Below, one piece after another: positions 1 to 6,111 of a stretch of 44,590 bases of DNA (its first letter is position 1; every line of letters starts with the position of its first letter). The stretch is from an uncultured Gallionellaceae bacterium (GTDB lineage Bacteria > Pseudomonadota > Gammaproteobacteria > Burkholderiales > Gallionellaceae), in the NCBI GenBank assembly GCA_903847155.1, contig CAINCU010000003.1:1-44590 (forward strand). The letters are read 5' to 3'. Position numbers and translations under genes: made by a program. Under the pieces are notes generated by a model. The model was not told where the DNA came from and made no database searches. It saw only the letters and a list, made by a program, of their open reading frames with translations.

Positions 1-359
1 CCTACCAATACCGCCTTGGCGATGCGCTTGGTGCCGTGGCGGCCAATGTAGTGGGCGACCTCCCCGCCCCCCATGGAATGCCCCACCAGCATGATGACAT
101 TCAAATCCAATTGTTCGATCAATTCAGACAGATCATCAGCATAAGTGTCCATCTCGTTGCCATACCACGGCTGGCTGGAACGGCCATGACCACGCCTGTC
201 GTGGGCAATGCAGCGATAACCGCGTGATGCCAAAAAAAACATCTGGCTTTCCCAAGCATCGGCATTGAGCGGCCAGCCGTGACTAAAAACCACGGGTTGT
301 CCTGCACCCCAATCCTTGTAATAGAGTTCCGTACCATCCTGTGTCGTGATCGAAGCCAT
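1..359 (-). CDS. alpha/beta hydrolase, non-heme chloroperoxidase-like (3' end outside window)
   Basis: The minus-strand frame starts with ATG at 359 and stays open to the window edge, giving the first ~119 residues of a protein that is usually about 275 residues long. Visible are an oxyanion-hole segment SHGWP, the strand [13 protein letters not shown] typical of bromo/chloroperoxidase-like esterases, and the nucleophile elbow GHSMGGGE with the catalytic Ser. The Asp and His of the triad lie outside the window. Family members are cofactor-free serine hydrolases or perhydrolases; the substrate cannot be told. It is divergent from the HiPIP gene, and a palindromic operator (421-436) sits in the shared intergenic region with a CATTGT box at the expected -10 distance. 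Family assignment is firm, function generic. Confidence 0.9.
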   Translation of the reverse strand, partial: MASITTQDGTELYYKDWGAGQPVVFSHGWPLNADAWESQMFFLASRGYRCIAHDRRGHGRSSQPWYGNEMDTYADDLSELIEQLDLNVIMLVGHSMGGGEVAHYIGRHGTKRIAKAVLV

Positions 360-420
360 TGTGAACCCCTGTATCGGATGTGATTAGGTATTCACAATGC
401 TCCGTCAGCCGTTCTTATTC

Positions 421-436
421 CGTGCCATAACGCACA
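421..436 (-). promoter_or_regulatory. CRP/FNR-like palindrome, hydrolase side
   Basis: CGTGCCATAACGCACA matches the window-wide motif TGTGCG-N4-CGCACA at 13 of 16 positions. Read on the minus strand, the hexamer CATTGT (394-399) begins 22 bases after the site, the spacing seen at the best sites. It would place the site near -41.5 of a promoter for the hydrolase. Centre-to-centre distance to the next site is 33 bp, about three helical turns. Confidence 0.55.
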
Positions 437-453
437 TAAGCCAACATTTTAAA

Positions 454-469
454 TGTGCGTTAACGCACA
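454..469 (+). promoter_or_regulatory. CRP/FNR-like palindrome, perfect, HiPIP side
   Basis: TGTGCGTTAACGCACA is a perfect 16-bp palindrome, the most symmetrical copy in the window. A weak -10-like CATCAT begins 22 bases downstream (491). It lies 67 bp before the HiPIP start codon. That a CRP/FNR-family protein binds here is inferred from geometry only. Confidence 0.7.
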
Positions 470-535
470 GCATCACGCGTCGGACGCTGACATCATTAAA
501 AAAATCTTGAGTGTTCCAGACATAAGGAGATCGAT

Positions 536-835
536 ATGAAAAAATCCAATTTGAATGAAACATCCCTGTCACGCAGGGATGTTCTGCGCGGCGCGTTTGC
601 GGTTGGTTGCGGACTGTTGCTGCCGCTGGCAGTTTTCAGTTCCCCGGCAGTTGCTGCGGAAGCTGCTGCGATCAAGAAAGTATCAAAGAAGAGTGTGCAG
701 TATCAGGATCATGCCAAAGGTGAGCAGAAATGCAGTGGTTGCGCGAATTTCATTGCCGGGTCGAATACCTGCCAGCGCGTCAAAGGAAGAGTCAATCCAG
801 ATGGCGGTTGCATCCTGTGGATGAAAAAAGTGTAA
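536..835 (+). CDS. high-potential iron-sulfur protein (HiPIP), Tat-exported
   Basis: This is a 99-residue precursor. Its N-terminus has a twin-arginine signal (SRRDVL at 12-17, then a hydrophobic stretch, cleavage probably after AVAA about residue 41). The mature part has the four cluster-ligating cysteines C66, C69, C79 and C92 (CX2C-X9-C-X12-C) and the GGCILW ending typical of HiPIPs. Proteins of this family carry one [4Fe-4S]2+/3+ cluster at high potential and shuttle electrons in the periplasm, in some species towards a terminal oxidase or from iron oxidation (Iro-type). AAGGAG precedes the ATG. The partner is not in the window. A perfect palindromic operator lies just upstream, so it probably belongs to the same regulon as the stress genes that follow. 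Confidence 0.95.
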   Translation: MKKSNLNETSLSRRDVLRGAFAVGCGLLLPLAVFSSPAVAAEAAAIKKVSKKSVQYQDHAKGEQKCSGCANFIAGSNTCQRVKGRVNPDGGCILWMKKV

Positions 836-893
836 GCATGACGGAGGGGATAGCGGCCTTAAGCCGCAATCCCCCTACTCCTATTGAGATACC

Positions 894-1211
894 TCAACCC
901 TTTTCATTTGTGCGGGAGGTCAAGTATTTCAAGCCCAAGAAGATGGCGGAGGGATAGAGGTACAACAAGCGCCAGCCATTTTTTGCAAGACCGACAATGC
1001 CTTTGCGACGCCATGTCACAAACGCAGTGATCACGCCAGCCACTAATGCGGGATGCCTGTAGATGAGATGCACTGCCTTAACCCCGACATCCGCCACAGC
1101 CAATGGCGTTTGCAGATGCCGGAAGATCACAGCCATATCCATGCGCTGAGCTTCGATATTCTCCAATAGCTCAAGGCGATGATAAGTGAGCAGCGCAAGC
1201 CGTTTATTCAT
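894..1211 (-). CDS. yqjK: YqjK-like family protein
   Basis: This 105-residue protein begins with a basic, helical N-terminus (MNKRLALLTYHRLELLENIEAQR), as in the YqjK-like family, followed by a possible membrane segment (about 55-70) and another hydrophobic stretch (YLYPSAIFLGLKYL, about 84-97). Function is unknown; family members occur downstream of yqjD and yqjE. The ATG overlaps the stop of the YqjE-like gene by 4 bp (ATGA), so the two are translationally coupled and form the end of a yqjD-yqjE-yqjK operon. The call rests partly on this context. Confidence 0.75.
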   Translation of the reverse strand: MNKRLALLTYHRLELLENIEAQRMDMAVIFRHLQTPLAVADVGVKAVHLIYRHPALVAGVITAFVTWRRKGIVGLAKNGWRLLYLYPSAIFLGLKYLTSRTNEKG

Positions 1212-1585
1212 GATCGCGGTGTAAGCCGGTCGATGTCATCAGACAACTCGGCAATACTGAATGAAAATAATCTTGTTCTTTCACGTGCCGCGCGTCGCAA
1301 TGCGATCAACGCCAATAAACCGGCAATGAAGAATACTGTTGCCATGCCGCCCAACACCAGCAGACGGTAGCTGTCCCAAAACAGCACCACTACAAATACC
1401 GTCAGCAGCATGATGAACATGGCAAAGAAGAAAAGAGCGATGCTGCCGAAAAAAAACATTTGCCGGATACGCAAGCGCTCTTCTTCCAACTCGTTGGACA
1501 GCAGCGCGAGTCGCGTCTGAGCGATGGCGAGCAAAGTGCCCGTTAAGCGTTTCAGCGACTCCAGCAGTCCGCTCGGTTGCGTCAT
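1208..1585 (-). CDS. yqjE: YqjE/phage-holin-like family membrane protein (DUF1469)
   Basis: This 125-residue protein starts with an amphipathic helix containing LTGTLLAIAQTRLALLSNELEEERLR, the signature of the YqjE/'putative actinobacterial holin-X' family. Two adjacent transmembrane helices follow, around residues 45-70 and 78-98 (SIALFFFAMFIMLLTVFVVV and GMATVFFIAGLLALIAL), and then a charged C-terminus. No phage genes surround it, so a lysis role is not supported. It lies 3 bp downstream of the yqjD-like gene and overlaps yqjK by 4 bp. Family members are inner-membrane proteins of unknown role, co-transcribed with YqjD and usually associated with stationary phase or stress. Confidence 0.85.
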   Translation of the reverse strand: MTQPSGLLESLKRLTGTLLAIAQTRLALLSNELEEERLRIRQMFFFGSIALFFFAMFIMLLTVFVVVLFWDSYRLLVLGGMATVFFIAGLLALIALRRAARERTRLFSFSIAELSDDIDRLTPRS

Positions 1586-1588
1586 GAT

Positions 1589-1924
1589 CTAGCGGCGTGC
1601 GATCAGCATTCCGGCAATCAAGCCCAGAGCGGCGGTGATGCCGATCGCTTTCCAAGGATTCTCGTGGACGTATTCATCCGTGACTTTTGCCGCCGCTTTG
1701 GTGCGCTCTATCACTGCGTCCTCGGCGTCCATCAGGCTTGCTTTAACGGCTTGCAGGCTCTTCTGGATACGGGCACGGGCGATATCGGCATCTTCACCGG
1801 CCTGGTCGGCGGTAGCGTGCAGCAGTGCCTCGGCATCCGCCATCACCAGACGCAAATCATCCATGAGTTTTTCCTTGGGGATCGCCAGTAACGAATTGGG
1901 GGCATTCAATGTTTTTTTATTCAT
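1589..1924 (-). CDS. yqjD: YqjD/ElaB-type DUF883 membrane protein
   Basis: This 111-residue protein has a long helical N-terminal region (LMDDLRLVMADAEALLHATADQAGEDADIARARIQKSLQAVK), the conserved VHENPWKAIGI motif about residues 86-96, and a C-terminal transmembrane helix (TAALGLIAGMLIARR). That layout defines DUF883. In E. coli the relatives YqjD and ElaB are tail-anchored inner-membrane proteins that bind ribosomes in stationary phase. It is the first gene of the yqjDEK-like operon. TAGGAGTGAAATC precedes the ATG. No copy of the palindromic operator was found upstream. Confidence 0.92.
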   Translation of the reverse strand: MNKKTLNAPNSLLAIPKEKLMDDLRLVMADAEALLHATADQAGEDADIARARIQKSLQAVKASLMDAEDAVIERTKAAAKVTDEYVHENPWKAIGITAALGLIAGMLIARR

Positions 1925-2000
1925 GATTTCACTCCTAAAATTAGTAAATGAGACGTTTTGATACAGCCGTTTATTTATTCTCGATAATTCTACGAATTCA

Positions 2001-2159
2001 TCACAATCGTCCCATCAGCAGCAGAATGATGATGACGGTTAGAACCAGAACAAGTCCGCCGCTCGGACCATAACCCCACGACCTGCTGTGTGGCCATGCC
2101 GGAATCGCACCGATCAGCATCAATATCAAGATGATTAAGAGAATCGTTCCCAATGACAT
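2001..2159 (-). CDS. DUF3309 small membrane protein
   Basis: This is a 52-residue peptide. It starts MSLGTILLIILILMLIGAIP, then has the conserved core WPHSRSWGYGPSGG, then a second hydrophobic helix ending LLLMGRL. The Trp-Pro-His-Ser and YGPSGG core between two membrane helices is diagnostic for DUF3309. GAGG precedes the ATG on the minus strand. Its function is unknown; such genes are common beside CsbD, DUF883 and Lmo0937-type genes, as here. Confidence 0.92.
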   Translation of the reverse strand: MSLGTILLIILILMLIGAIPAWPHSRSWGYGPSGGLVLVLTVIIILLLMGRL

Positions 2160-2192
2160 TTTGCGTACTCCCCATGAGGATAAAAATTATGC

Positions 2193-2332
2193 TTAGCTTG
2201 AACTGACTTTGCCATTACTGTCGGAGATGATGATCTCCACGCGACGATTCAACTGGCGACCGGCGGCAGTGTCGTTATCGGCAACCGGAAATTCTTCACC
2301 GCATGCGATTTGATGTTGTAGATTGTTTTCAT
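2193..2332 (-). pseudogene. OmpA/MotB C-terminal remnant
   Basis: The last ~38 residues before the stop read EEFPVADNDTAAGRQLNRRVEIIIS, which is the end of an OmpA-type peptidoglycan-binding domain including the conserved AxGRxxNRRVEI helix. The body of the domain is missing. A plausible old start (ATG at 2332 after GGGAAGCAAC, encoding MKTIYNIKSHAV) is in a different frame, only about 40 bp upstream of the tail. The simplest reading is an internal deletion that joined the start of a gene to the tail of an OmpA domain. An intact DUF2934-OmpA gene lies 300 bp away. Confidence 0.7.
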
Positions 2333-2469
2333 GTTGCTTCCCTTGCGTGTTAAAGCATCCGGACTGGCACTTTCCATTTCTGGCAGTGCAGACATTAGAT
2401 GGCAAGCGCGAAGCGGTCTGTGCGTTGCCAGACATAAGGCAGCCATGACACGCTCAGCTCAAGAGTGCA

Positions 2470-2607
2470 TCATGCTCTGATGACTCTGAGCAATACGACA
2501 ATGATCGCGATCACCAGCAGAATGTGAATGAAGCCGCCTAACGTGTAGGAAGTGACAACTCCCAACAGCCACAAGATGATTAAAACAGCCGCAATGGTAT
2601 AGAGCAT
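2470..2607 (-). CDS. Lmo0937-family small membrane protein
   Basis: This is a 45-residue peptide, MLYTIAAVLIILWLLGVVTS then YTLGGFIHILLVIAIIVVLLRVIRA. Two membrane helices are separated by the conserved S-Y-T-x-GG-F-I-H turn, as in the Lmo0937/DUF5670 family. AAAGGTTCTC precedes the ATG on the minus strand. Function is unknown; family members often sit in stress-induced clusters. It lies just downstream of the DUF2934-OmpA gene on the same strand and may be co-transcribed with it. Confidence 0.93.
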   Translation of the reverse strand: MLYTIAAVLIILWLLGVVTSYTLGGFIHILLVIAIIVVLLRVIRA

Positions 2608-2634
2608 GATGAGAACCTTTCTTTAGGATAACAA

Positions 2635-3309
2635 CTACTTCACCACAATCTCAAACAGTACCCGCATATTCGCCTTGGCTTCCGGCGAATTGATGTCAGC
2701 CGGAGATACCTCATACAACGCAGGCTTTGTTCTGCCATAGCCGATAGTGGTAATGCGTTCCGCCGTAATTCCCTTTTCGGTCAGATAGCTCATCACCATA
2801 TTTGCGCGGGCTTCACTCAGTTTTTGATTGACCTCTTCCGAGCCTTGTGCCGACGTATAACCCGCAATGCGCACATTCATTTTTGGATTGTCTTTCAACA
2901 CCAGAATATTTTTGTCCAGCAGCGCCTTGGCTGCAGCCGTCAACGTTGACTGGTTGAAATCAAAATACGTGTCGCCGAAAACCACCACTTCCTCATTCGC
3001 CTTGGGATCAAGCACCAGCATCATCAGCTTCAACTCGGACAAGCTTTTTTGCGACAGCTCCATCTTCGGCGCAGGCTTCAACAGCATGAACAAAAGTATC
3101 GCCACAATCACGCACAATATTCCAATGATGACCGCCAGCAAATTCGGCTTCTTCTTGATGTGTATCAATGGATAGTGCTTGCCCGAAAGCCGCTCCGCCT
3201 CAAGCCAATCCACATAGTCATTACCGTCCTTAAAACCGTGTTTCACATACAGTTCGTAGGCCACGTTTTTAATTTCCTTATTCTCTTCGTTCAATTCTTT
3301 CTGAAGCAT
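2635..3309 (-). CDS. DUF2934 - transmembrane - OmpA domain protein
   Basis: The chosen start (ATG 3309, preceded by GAGAGG) gives 224 residues. Residues ~10-45 (VAYELYVKHGFKDGNDYVDWLEAE) resemble the DUF2934 helix motif. Residues ~57-76 form one membrane helix (LLAVIIGILCVIVAILLFML). From ~110 to the end there is an OmpA-type peptidoglycan-binding domain with YFDFNQSTL, VRIAGYTSAQGSEEVNQKLSEARA and ITTIGYGRTKP; the final segment (KANMRVLFEIVVK) replaces the usual NRRVE. It is probably an inner-membrane-anchored protein whose C-terminus contacts the cell wall. A palindromic operator copy lies about 100 bp upstream. A longer in-frame reading upstream runs through a dispersed repeat and is not believed. 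Confidence 0.85.
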   Translation of the reverse strand: MLQKELNEENKEIKNVAYELYVKHGFKDGNDYVDWLEAERLSGKHYPLIHIKKKPNLLAVIIGILCVIVAILLFMLLKPAPKMELSQKSLSELKLMMLVLDPKANEEVVVFGDTYFDFNQSTLTAAAKALLDKNILVLKDNPKMNVRIAGYTSAQGSEEVNQKLSEARANMVMSYLTEKGITAERITTIGYGRTKPALYEVSPADINSPEAKANMRVLFEIVVK

Positions 3310-3408
3310 TTTGTCGCCTCTCATTTCTTTTTTAATGGATAGGGAATTCAGCAGCACAAGAGTCGAAGAATCGGGAGGGGCACTTTGAGACACTCGACGA
3401 TTTGTTTC

Positions 3409-3424
3409 TGTGCGCTGTCGTACG
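3409..3424 (-). promoter_or_regulatory. CRP/FNR-like palindrome upstream of DUF2934-OmpA gene
   Basis: TGTGCGCTGTCGTACG keeps the left arm TGTGCG and most of the right arm (CGTACG for CGCACA). It is about 100 bp upstream of the 3309 start on the minus strand. The hexamer at the standard -10 distance (3382-3387, CAAAGT) is poor, so this is one of the weaker sites. Confidence 0.45.
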
Positions 3425-3533
3425 TACTGCGCAATAACACTATTAAACGGGGCACGAAGAGCAACAACTGCCCCGCACACCCGCAAGGGGTAGGACGTGG
3501 TTGTAAAGCCGACAAGTCGGCAACAGCCACGCA

Positions 3534-3562
3534 CACGCCCGTCAATAGGCGATCTGCATCAC
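3534..3562 (+). repeat. dispersed 26-bp repeat, copy A
   Basis: The core ACGCCCGTCAATAGGCGATC, continuing TGCATCA, recurs at 9287-9312 and, inverted, at 35528-35553. All copies are intergenic. The repeat creates spurious open frames reading TPVNRRSAS. Confidence 0.8.
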
Positions 3563-3936
3563 GTCTGCGGCATGGGCGTGAAGTTCTGAAAGCGATGAAA
3601 TCACTGGGCGACGCATAGCCGCTCGCAGTCCATGATTGACGCGACCAAATTGATCGCGCGGCACTGCCGAATGTGTTAACCCATTTCAAACATCGCATCA
3701 CCAATGCAGTGGCAGAAGGGTTGAGCTCAAAGATTGCAACCGTACAAAAACGTTCCTGTGGATTCAGGAACCGTGACCACTTCAAAATCGCCATCTACTT
3801 TCATTGCGGCGGGCTTGATCTGTATCCGGCTCAAGTTCTTCATGCGAAAGTCTGATGAACCTCTTTTGTTGTGTCTGCATGCCGCCGCGCCGGAATTAAA
3901 AAAACCGGTGCAGCCTATGGGCGTAGAACGTCGTTG

Positions 3937-4113
3937 TTATGGGCTGACAGCGTAGCCGACGACTCCGCCGATCACCGCACCGCCTACCACGCCAACGCCG
4001 GTACCCGCCCCGGCTGCAGCACCGACTCCGGCACCTAATACGGTACATCCCGTCATGCCGAGCAACAGCGTGATGACTGCTGCATTCATTGCCAATTTAT
4101 TGATGATGTTCAT
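3937..4113 (-). CDS. small glycine-zipper lipoprotein
   Basis: This 58-residue peptide has a lipoprotein signal (MNIINKLAMNAAVITLLLGM then TGC, lipid-modified Cys at 23), followed by a stretch almost wholly of Gly, Ala and Val (VLGAGVGAAAGAGTGVGVVG then GAVIGGVVGYAVSP) with GxxxG spacing. This is the glycine-zipper pattern of small membrane-inserting or outer-membrane lipoproteins. A perfect AGGAGGT lies 7 nt before the ATG, predicting strong translation. It is 38 bp downstream of csbD on the same strand. Function is unknown. Confidence 0.85.
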   Translation of the reverse strand: MNIINKLAMNAAVITLLLGMTGCTVLGAGVGAAAGAGTGVGVVGGAVIGGVVGYAVSP

Positions 4114-4151
4114 GATGAATACCTCCTGGTTATATTTGCAGTTTCACCGAC

Positions 4152-4418
4152 TCAATGAGAAGCTAGATGCAGCTTGCTTCGTAGTGATGGAACACGCGCA
4201 TCATTGGTTGGCGCGTTCAATTTATGATGTGCTTGCCAAGTGTGCAGTTCCCTGTCCGCACCATCCTTGTTGATACCGTACGACTCCTGAATTCTTCCGG
4301 CCAAGTGTTCGCGCTCACCGGCGATCACATCAAGCTGGTCATCAGTCAACATGCCCCAGTGTTGTTTGAAGCTGCCCTTGAACTGCTTCCAATTTCCTTC
4401 GATTCGATCCCAGTTCAT
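4152..4418 (-). CDS. CsbD family stress protein
   Basis: This 88-residue protein begins MNWDRIEGNWKQFKGSFKQHWGMLTDDQL, the hallmark of CsbD (N-W-x-x-x-x-GxWKQ-xKGxxKxxWGxLTDD), and continues with VIAGEREHLAGRIQESYGI. CsbD proteins are small, hydrophilic and strongly stress-induced (sigma-B dependent in Bacillus); their molecular role is unknown. AAAGGAG lies upstream of the ATG. An operator copy (4514-4529) with a GATGAT box at the standard -10 distance precedes it, so it is a likely regulon member. The glycine-zipper gene follows and may be co-transcribed. Confidence 0.95.
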   Translation of the reverse strand: MNWDRIEGNWKQFKGSFKQHWGMLTDDQLDVIAGEREHLAGRIQESYGINKDGADRELHTWQAHHKLNAPTNDARVPSLRSKLHLASH

Positions 4419-4513
4419 GTCAGGCTCCTTTATGGTGGTTGATACCTCTGATTGAAGATTCTCGATCTCAAGATGACACTGAAAAAATCATCCACCTTAT
4501 TCAATACACGCTC

Positions 4514-4529
4514 TGTTCGCTGTAACACT
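4514..4529 (-). promoter_or_regulatory. CRP/FNR-like site and promoter of csbD
   Basis: Read on the minus strand the site is AGTGTTACAGCGAACA followed by GAGC. One arm is good (CGAACA), the other degenerate. The hexamer GATGAT begins exactly 22 bases after it (4487-4492), inside GGTGGATGA, which resembles GGCGGATAA at the two DUF3494 lipoprotein promoters. The site lies about 95 bp before the csbD start. Confidence 0.6.
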
Positions 4530-4546
4530 CAAGGTCACTTCAAGAA

Positions 4547-5758
4547 TCAACGCCCGAGCAACTCGCCGATCGGCTTAAGTTCATTGACCCGGTCGCAGAT
4601 TACTTTGACGATGGCAACCAGCGGCCCGCCGAGCAGCAGACCCCATGCTCCCCACAACCAGCCGAAGAACAACAAGGCGATGAACAGCACGGCGGCGTTC
4701 ACGTGGGCAAACCGGCTTTGCAGCCAGGTGGTAAAACCGAGTCCGACCGCACCCGTCACCAGCAGCGATGCACCCATAATGGCGAACGCGTGCAGCGGCG
4801 AGCCGAATTGCAGGAAGGTCGCCATACCGCTGGCAATCGCCAGCGCGGCCGGCCCCAGATATGGGATCGAATGCAATATGCCGGCAATAAGACCCCACAT
4901 ACCCGGCTGCTCCACACCCAGTGTCTTGAACAAAATCCCGATGCTGATGCCGACCAATACATTCGATACCAGCATACTCAGCAGGTAGCGCTGAATTTGC
5001 ACATTGATCTCATCGAGGATTTCCTTGGCATCGTTCCTGCGCGTAAGCGATGGGCCGACGAAGCCCAACAGCTTGTGCCTGAAGTGCGTGCCGGAAGCGA
5101 GCAGAAAATAAGCGAGCAGCAATACGATGGGCGCTTGCATGACCACCGCAAACATCAACGCGGATTGTTGCAGTGCATATTCGTGCAGCCAGGCAGATGG
5201 TTCGATCGCGCGCGTGATGTCTATTCTTGATCCCGGCTCGGCGCTGGCGTCGGCGGTGACACCTTCAAGTTGTTTGGCGGCTTCCTGCATGTTCTGCAGC
5301 GTGGTAGTGCCGATGCGTGTGTCAATCAGATTTTGCCGCAATTTACGCGTGGCCTCTGGCAGCTTGCCGATCATTAACGCCGCATCATCGCTCAACGAAA
5401 AAATCACCCACGTCAGGCCGCCGACCAGTACGCCCAGCACCAGCGCCGCGCCCAGCGGGCGCGGTATGTAGCAGATCTTCAGCCAACCCACGACCGGACT
5501 GAGCGTGTAGCTGATGATTATGCCGATCAGCAGCGGCACAAAGAACGTGCGCCCCAAATACAGCGCCGCCACGACCGCGATCACCGCCAGCAGGCCGAGC
5601 GACAGGTTCATGCGCAAGTAGCGCGAGGCGCGTACCAATACTGCCGACTCCTTGACTGACTCGCCGGGTGTTTCAGGCGTCGTCACGGTGATGACTTCGG
5701 TTCCCTCATCCACGTTTTCGCCGGTGATGTTTTGTTTTTCGTCCAACATATTGCACAT
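4547..5758 (-). CDS. AI-2E family transporter (PerM-like permease)
   Basis: This 403-residue polytopic membrane protein has a ~45-residue hydrophilic N-terminus. It then shows the PF01594 pattern: two helices (LSLGLLAVIAVVAALYLGRTFFVPLLIGIIISYTLSPVVGWL), a further helix near 100, a long extracytoplasmic segment with QNMQEAAKQLEG, and five C-terminal helices. The latter carry VSNVLVGISIGI, GLIAGILHSIPYLGP and FFGWLWGAWGLLLGGPL. Family members include the AI-2 exporter TqsA and Na+/H+ antiporters, so the substrate is unassigned. A good operator (5810-5825) sits 52 bp upstream. Confidence 0.92.
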   Translation of the reverse strand: MCNMLDEKQNITGENVDEGTEVITVTTPETPGESVKESAVLVRASRYLRMNLSLGLLAVIAVVAALYLGRTFFVPLLIGIIISYTLSPVVGWLKICYIPRPLGAALVLGVLVGGLTWVIFSLSDDAALMIGKLPEATRKLRQNLIDTRIGTTTLQNMQEAAKQLEGVTADASAEPGSRIDITRAIEPSAWLHEYALQQSALMFAVVMQAPIVLLLAYFLLASGTHFRHKLLGFVGPSLTRRNDAKEILDEINVQIQRYLLSMLVSNVLVGISIGILFKTLGVEQPGMWGLIAGILHSIPYLGPAALAIASGMATFLQFGSPLHAFAIMGASLLVTGAVGLGFTTWLQSRFAHVNAAVLFIALLFFGWLWGAWGLLLGGPLVAIVKVICDRVNELKPIGELLGR

Positions 5759-5809
5759 CCTTATTCTTAATATGTCACAGCGATTTTCCCGCTACCCGCC
5801 AAAGTGCTC

Positions 5810-5825
5810 TGTGCGCTATCGCACA
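5810..5825 (-). promoter_or_regulatory. CRP/FNR-like palindrome and promoter of the AI-2E permease gene
   Basis: TGTGCGCTATCGCACA has perfect 6-bp arms and is followed on the minus strand by GAGC. GAAAAT (5783-5788) begins 22 bases after the site. Only 58 bp separate it from the plus-strand site at 5883. Confidence 0.75.
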
Positions 5826-5882
5826 CGGTGCGCCCCATTCAATTGCGTTTGAGGCAAGCAGGCTTAACCAATTTCATCTCTA

Positions 5883-5925
5883 TGTGCGCTAGTGAACAGA
5901 GCGGCTTGATCGAAAGGCGGATAAA
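5883..5925 (+). promoter_or_regulatory. CRP/FNR-like site plus -10 box, first DUF3494 lipoprotein
   Basis: The site TGTGCGCTAGTGAACA (5883-5898) is followed by GAGC, and GATAAA (5920-5925) begins 22 bases after it, within AAAGGCGGATAAATG. The same arrangement recurs at 9444-9486. The predicted transcription start is near 5932, leaving an untranslated leader of about 180 nt before ATG 6112. Confidence 0.75.
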
Positions 5926-6111
5926 TGCCGCGAGTGTGACGTAAGCCTTTTTTGGTTGATCCGATTTTGAATCGGGGAACACTCAGTTGAGGTTTCAAAG
6001 GCGCGAAGTCTGTCCACTACGAATATTGGCGAAGTACATCAGGATGAGTACCGGAAAGTGATCGGTCAATTGCACCGATGGTTTGCCGGATCAACTATAG
6101 AGGAGAAACAA

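Larger units (their letters stand above)
3310..3936. other. gene-poor intergenic stretch
   Basis: No convincing gene is seen in this ~630-bp stretch. It holds an operator-like palindrome (3409-3424), one copy of a dispersed repeat (3534-3562), and open frames without family resemblance or ribosome-binding sites. A 38-codon minus-strand frame (ending ...STGTFLYGCNL, near 3735-3850) is possible but unsupported. Confidence 0.6.

Noticed and set aside
1208-1585. Phage holin, implying a prophage
   Set aside because: The sequence is YqjE-like and its neighbours are yqjD and yqjK homologues; no phage genes are near.
3348-3794. 148-codon minus-strand open frame
   Set aside because: It crosses a dispersed repeat and an operator copy, has no ribosome-binding site and no family resemblance.
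3734-3850. 38-codon minus-strand frame ending STGTFLYGCNL
   Set aside because: It reads protein-like but has no Shine-Dalgarno and no neighbour support; too short to call.
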